Below, one piece after another: positions 33,001 to 34,152 of a stretch of 34,152 bases of DNA. The DNA comes from Comamonadaceae bacterium (lineage in GTDB: Bacteria; Pseudomonadota; Gammaproteobacteria; Burkholderiales; Burkholderiaceae_C). A model generated the notes under the pieces. It was not told where the DNA came from. It did no database searches and was given only the letters and a program-made list of their open reading frames with translations. How positions within the stretch are numbered: the stretch's first letter is position 1; each line of letters starts with the position of its first letter. The translations under genes were made by a program, and so were the position numbers. The DNA lies in the NCBI GenBank assembly GCA_947372425.1, contig CANBTQ010000006.1:1-34152 (forward strand), read 5' to 3'.

Positions 33001-33836
33001 GCCTGGGCGTTTGCCACCGGCTGTGGCTGGCCGGGTCGCAGCCGGGCCTGCAGGCTGGCCTGCATGGCACCCAGCGGCCGGCTCTTGCCCTCGCCCTGCG
33101 GTTGCAGCGCCAGCGCCACATCCACGCTCGCGTCCAAGCCGGACAGGGTGCCCTTGGCAGTGCCCTGCGCCTGCAGGTTCAGTGCGGCCTGCCGGATGTA
33201 CACCGGCGTCTGCACATTGCCATCGAGCTGCAGCGCCAGGGCCATCGGTTGGCTGGCCTGCAACTGGCCACTGAGGCGGTAGCTGCCGTCGGCCATCTGC
33301 ATGGCAGCGTCCTGCAGCCAATGCTGCGTGCCGTCATAGCGGTAATGCCCGTGCAACTGCTCTGCCTGCAGCACCGGCGGGCCGGCCCACTCCAGCCGGT
33401 CCAGTGCAAACTGCAGGTCCACCCGCAGCGGCAAGTGCCATTCAGTCAGCGGCGTGGTGGATGCGGGGCTGCGGTCGTCCACGCGCAGCAGGCGTGCATG
33501 CAGGGTGGAGAGGCGCAGCTCGCCGTTTAGCGCGGCATGCCAGTCCCAGGCTAGGTCCAGATCCTGCAGCTCCACGCGCAAGCCATTCTTGGTCCACAGC
33601 AACTGGCCCAGATGGCCGCCGTCGCGCAACGTGCCGCTTACGCCATCGCTGTGCAGGCTTTGCCCCGCCGGCAACACCGCCGCGGCCAGCTGCAGGGCCT
33701 GTCGCAGCGAGCCCTCGGACTGCAACCACAGCCACACAGCCAGCACACTGCAGACCAGCAGCGCGGCGCCCAGGCTGAGTGCCAGGCTCAACACCGCACC
33801 CAGGCGGTGGAACAGGGGTCGGCTGGGCTGATTCAA
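30048..33836 (-). CDS. tamB: Translocation and assembly module TamB
   Basis: This 1262-residue inner-membrane-anchored protein has an N-terminal helix (about 10-38, LSLALSLGAALLVCSVLAVWLW). A very long repetitive beta-taco region rich in Gln, Leu and Ala follows, then the C-terminal DUF490/TamB domain (YEDNPALDI-type VYDNPALDIRALRP, RISRDFYVAYERGL, ending with LIFTSRFD). TamB spans the periplasm and, with TamA, supports insertion of some outer-membrane proteins and lipid transport. The start is TTG, overlapping the tamA stop (TTGA); no better in-frame ATG exists near the helix. E. coli TamB has about 1259 residues, so the length fits. The tamA-tamB order is standard. Confidence 0.94.
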   Translation of the reverse strand: MNQPSRPLFHRLGAVLSLALSLGAALLVCSVLAVWLWLQSEGSLRQALQLAAAVLPAGQSLHSDGVSGTLRDGGHLGQLLWTKNGLRVELQDLDLAWDWHAALNGELRLSTLHARLLRVDDRSPASTTPLTEWHLPLRVDLQFALDRLEWAGPPVLQAEQLHGHYRYDGTQHWLQDAAMQMADGSYRLSGQLQASQPMALALQLDGNVQTPVYIRQAALNLQAQGTAKGTLSGLDASVDVALALQPQGEGKSRPLGAMQASLQARLRPGQPQPVANAQAQWSALNLASLWPQAPHTSLAGQARVLPDGSGWKGDVQLQNSQAGTLDQQRLPLRSASASLLYRNGAWLLSALQADVAGGTLQAQGRFAGSPQQWALQGTLQGIDPVQVDTRWHYPVLHGSVAAQQSAQGIAFDTQLSAPLQGSAAGSQGLLSAKGRWSTPLLQLDTVQLQTPQAQIAGKLLLNTETYASTVHLQATLPGAQAVVDGDIGSAAGQGKSSWQVRDAHALLQWLGSLPGLAGHAALPDAQGALDVSASWSGGWQRLGEALQVQATLQSPRLDIDDRYHLRELQLDLNGTLRALALQLRGKAQLGTTQLAWQLQSHGGQIAAGQWHGLLDALQLSAGTAQTGKPWTLALQQPVPLDWQTGALAQSFTLAAGQVQLAGPAAGVAQLQWQPVQWSRAGASGAARWSSKGQLQGLPLGWLELLGQTRLANLGLRGDLLFGGQWDAASDAASGLRLRAGLQRSSGDLQLLAADPSGTALAAGLRDAHVTLELENNALRTNLVWASDAGGNVQGDFQTRLQTRDGAAVWGPDAPLQARLHASLPRVGAWSLVAPVGWRIQGTLDADAVLSGTRAVPSWKGNLEAHDMAVRSVVDGIDFSQGVMRLQVNGLHTDIAELTLLGAGGAAGGKLQITGSADWLPAAAGTAPAKRVRLALEARAQAFRVSARPDQRLVVSGNLNARLQDARLVVRGALVADQALFVLPEDTAPRLGSDVLVLRPKTAAVGAQRVDAPPAPVQSLAVVPDISLTLDPGSNFQLQGHGLNTRLAGLLTLKAEGANATPRLTGELHTVNGTYRAYGQRLNIEEGTLRFGGVYDNPALDIRALRPNLQQVVGVQISGTAQLPVVRLYSDPDLPDADKLSWLVLGKASSNGGAEAAMLQQAALALLAGNGKTPADGLINAFGLDEVSLGQTATTNLDGSSGTEATVKLGKRISRDFYVAYERGLSGALGTFYVFYDLSRRLTLRGESGEQNAVDLIFTSRFD

Positions 33837-34152
33837 AACAGAAAGCCCACGTTGAGGTGCAGACGCAGAGCCTGGCTTGCCACGCCATAGGCCACATCAA
33901 TCTGCAGCGGGCCGATCGGGCTCTTCCAGCGCGCGCCCACGCCGACGCCGGACTTGAAGCTGAACTCCTCGACCCGGTTGGCTACGGCGCCAGTGTCGAC
34001 AAACACGGCCGTCTCCCAGTCGGTCATCACGCCATTGCGCACGATGGGGCGCTGCCACTCGATACCCGCCGTGGCAACGTAGCGGCCGCTTTCGGCAGTC
34101 AGAATGCCGTCGTGGGTCACGCCCAGCTCCTGGTATTTGTAGCCGCGCACGG
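33833..34152 (-). CDS. tamA: TamA (BamA/Omp85 family), C-terminal part only
   Basis: The last 106 residues of an Omp85 protein are present; the 5' end lies beyond the window. The visible part begins with the VRGY motif of loop 6 (VRGYKYQELG), then a beta-barrel series (ATAGIEWQRPI, WETAVFVDTGAVAN, FKSGVGVGARWKSPIGPLQID, VAYGV) and ends in F (LNVGFLF), as outer-membrane barrels do. TamA is the outer-membrane partner of TamB. The first Met or Val in the ORF track is not a real start. The following tamB gene overlaps it by 4 nt and supports the identity. Confidence 0.9.
   Translation of the reverse strand, partial: VRGYKYQELGVTHDGILTAESGRYVATAGIEWQRPIVRNGVMTDWETAVFVDTGAVANRVEEFSFKSGVGVGARWKSPIGPLQIDVAYGVASQALRLHLNVGFLF

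Noticed and set aside
1-34152. CRISPR array, insertion sequence, prophage or integron
   Set aside because: No regularly spaced direct repeats, transposase, integrase or phage gene was seen; all regions are explained by chromosomal genes.

Overview
The window looks like ordinary chromosomal backbone of a GC-rich betaproteobacterium, order Burkholderiales, probably family Comamonadaceae (Rhodoferax/Polaromonas-like). The basis is GC-rich codon use, a CysB-type regulator, a fused ArgA, a single-domain CbiX inside an lptFG unit, and a 759-residue Lys/Orn/Arg decarboxylase. The placement is inference. I see no insertion sequence, prophage, CRISPR array or rRNA. Coding density is high, and no stretch of 300 bases or more lacks a gene.

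Region 1 (1-4960, minus strand): an inducible-type amino acid decarboxylase, then a TPR plus ATP-grasp ligase-like protein overlapping a SerC-family aminotransferase by ATGA. Region 2 (4960-7510, plus): an NfeD/SPFH membrane pair, a hairpin-rich stretch ending in a terminator, and an exported protein made of two Cache-like repeats. Region 3 (7519-12600): a minus-strand pepA-holC-small ORF unit followed by tRNA-Ser(GGA), diverging by only 24 bp from the plus-strand unit lptF-lptG-cbiX. Region 4 (12620-15505): an exported DUF11-like protein diverging from cysB, which is followed after 3 nt by a methionine-type aminotransferase. Region 5 (15539-19300, minus): a FIST-domain sensor followed by a GAF-PAS-PAS-GGDEF-EAL enzyme, a two-gene c-di-GMP signalling unit. 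Region 6 (19450-26320, minus): the RNA helicase HrpA, plus a compact three-gene unit made of a small possibly exported protein, a soluble FtsH-like AAA+ metalloprotease and a YbjN/CesT-like chaperone. Region 7 (26540-29410, plus): a small exported protein, a CapA-like protein and ArgA. Region 8 (29457-end, minus): DsbB and the outer-membrane assembly pair TamB/TamA, with TamA cut by the window end.

Many neighbouring genes overlap by ATGA or TGATG (SerC-like, holC, lptG, cbiX, the YbjN-like gene, capA; tamB by TTGA), so translational coupling is the rule here. The best candidates for an undescribed system are the soluble FtsH-like protease operon (23593-26317), the SerC/ATP-grasp pair (31-2411) and the FIST/GGDEF-EAL pair (15539-19297).
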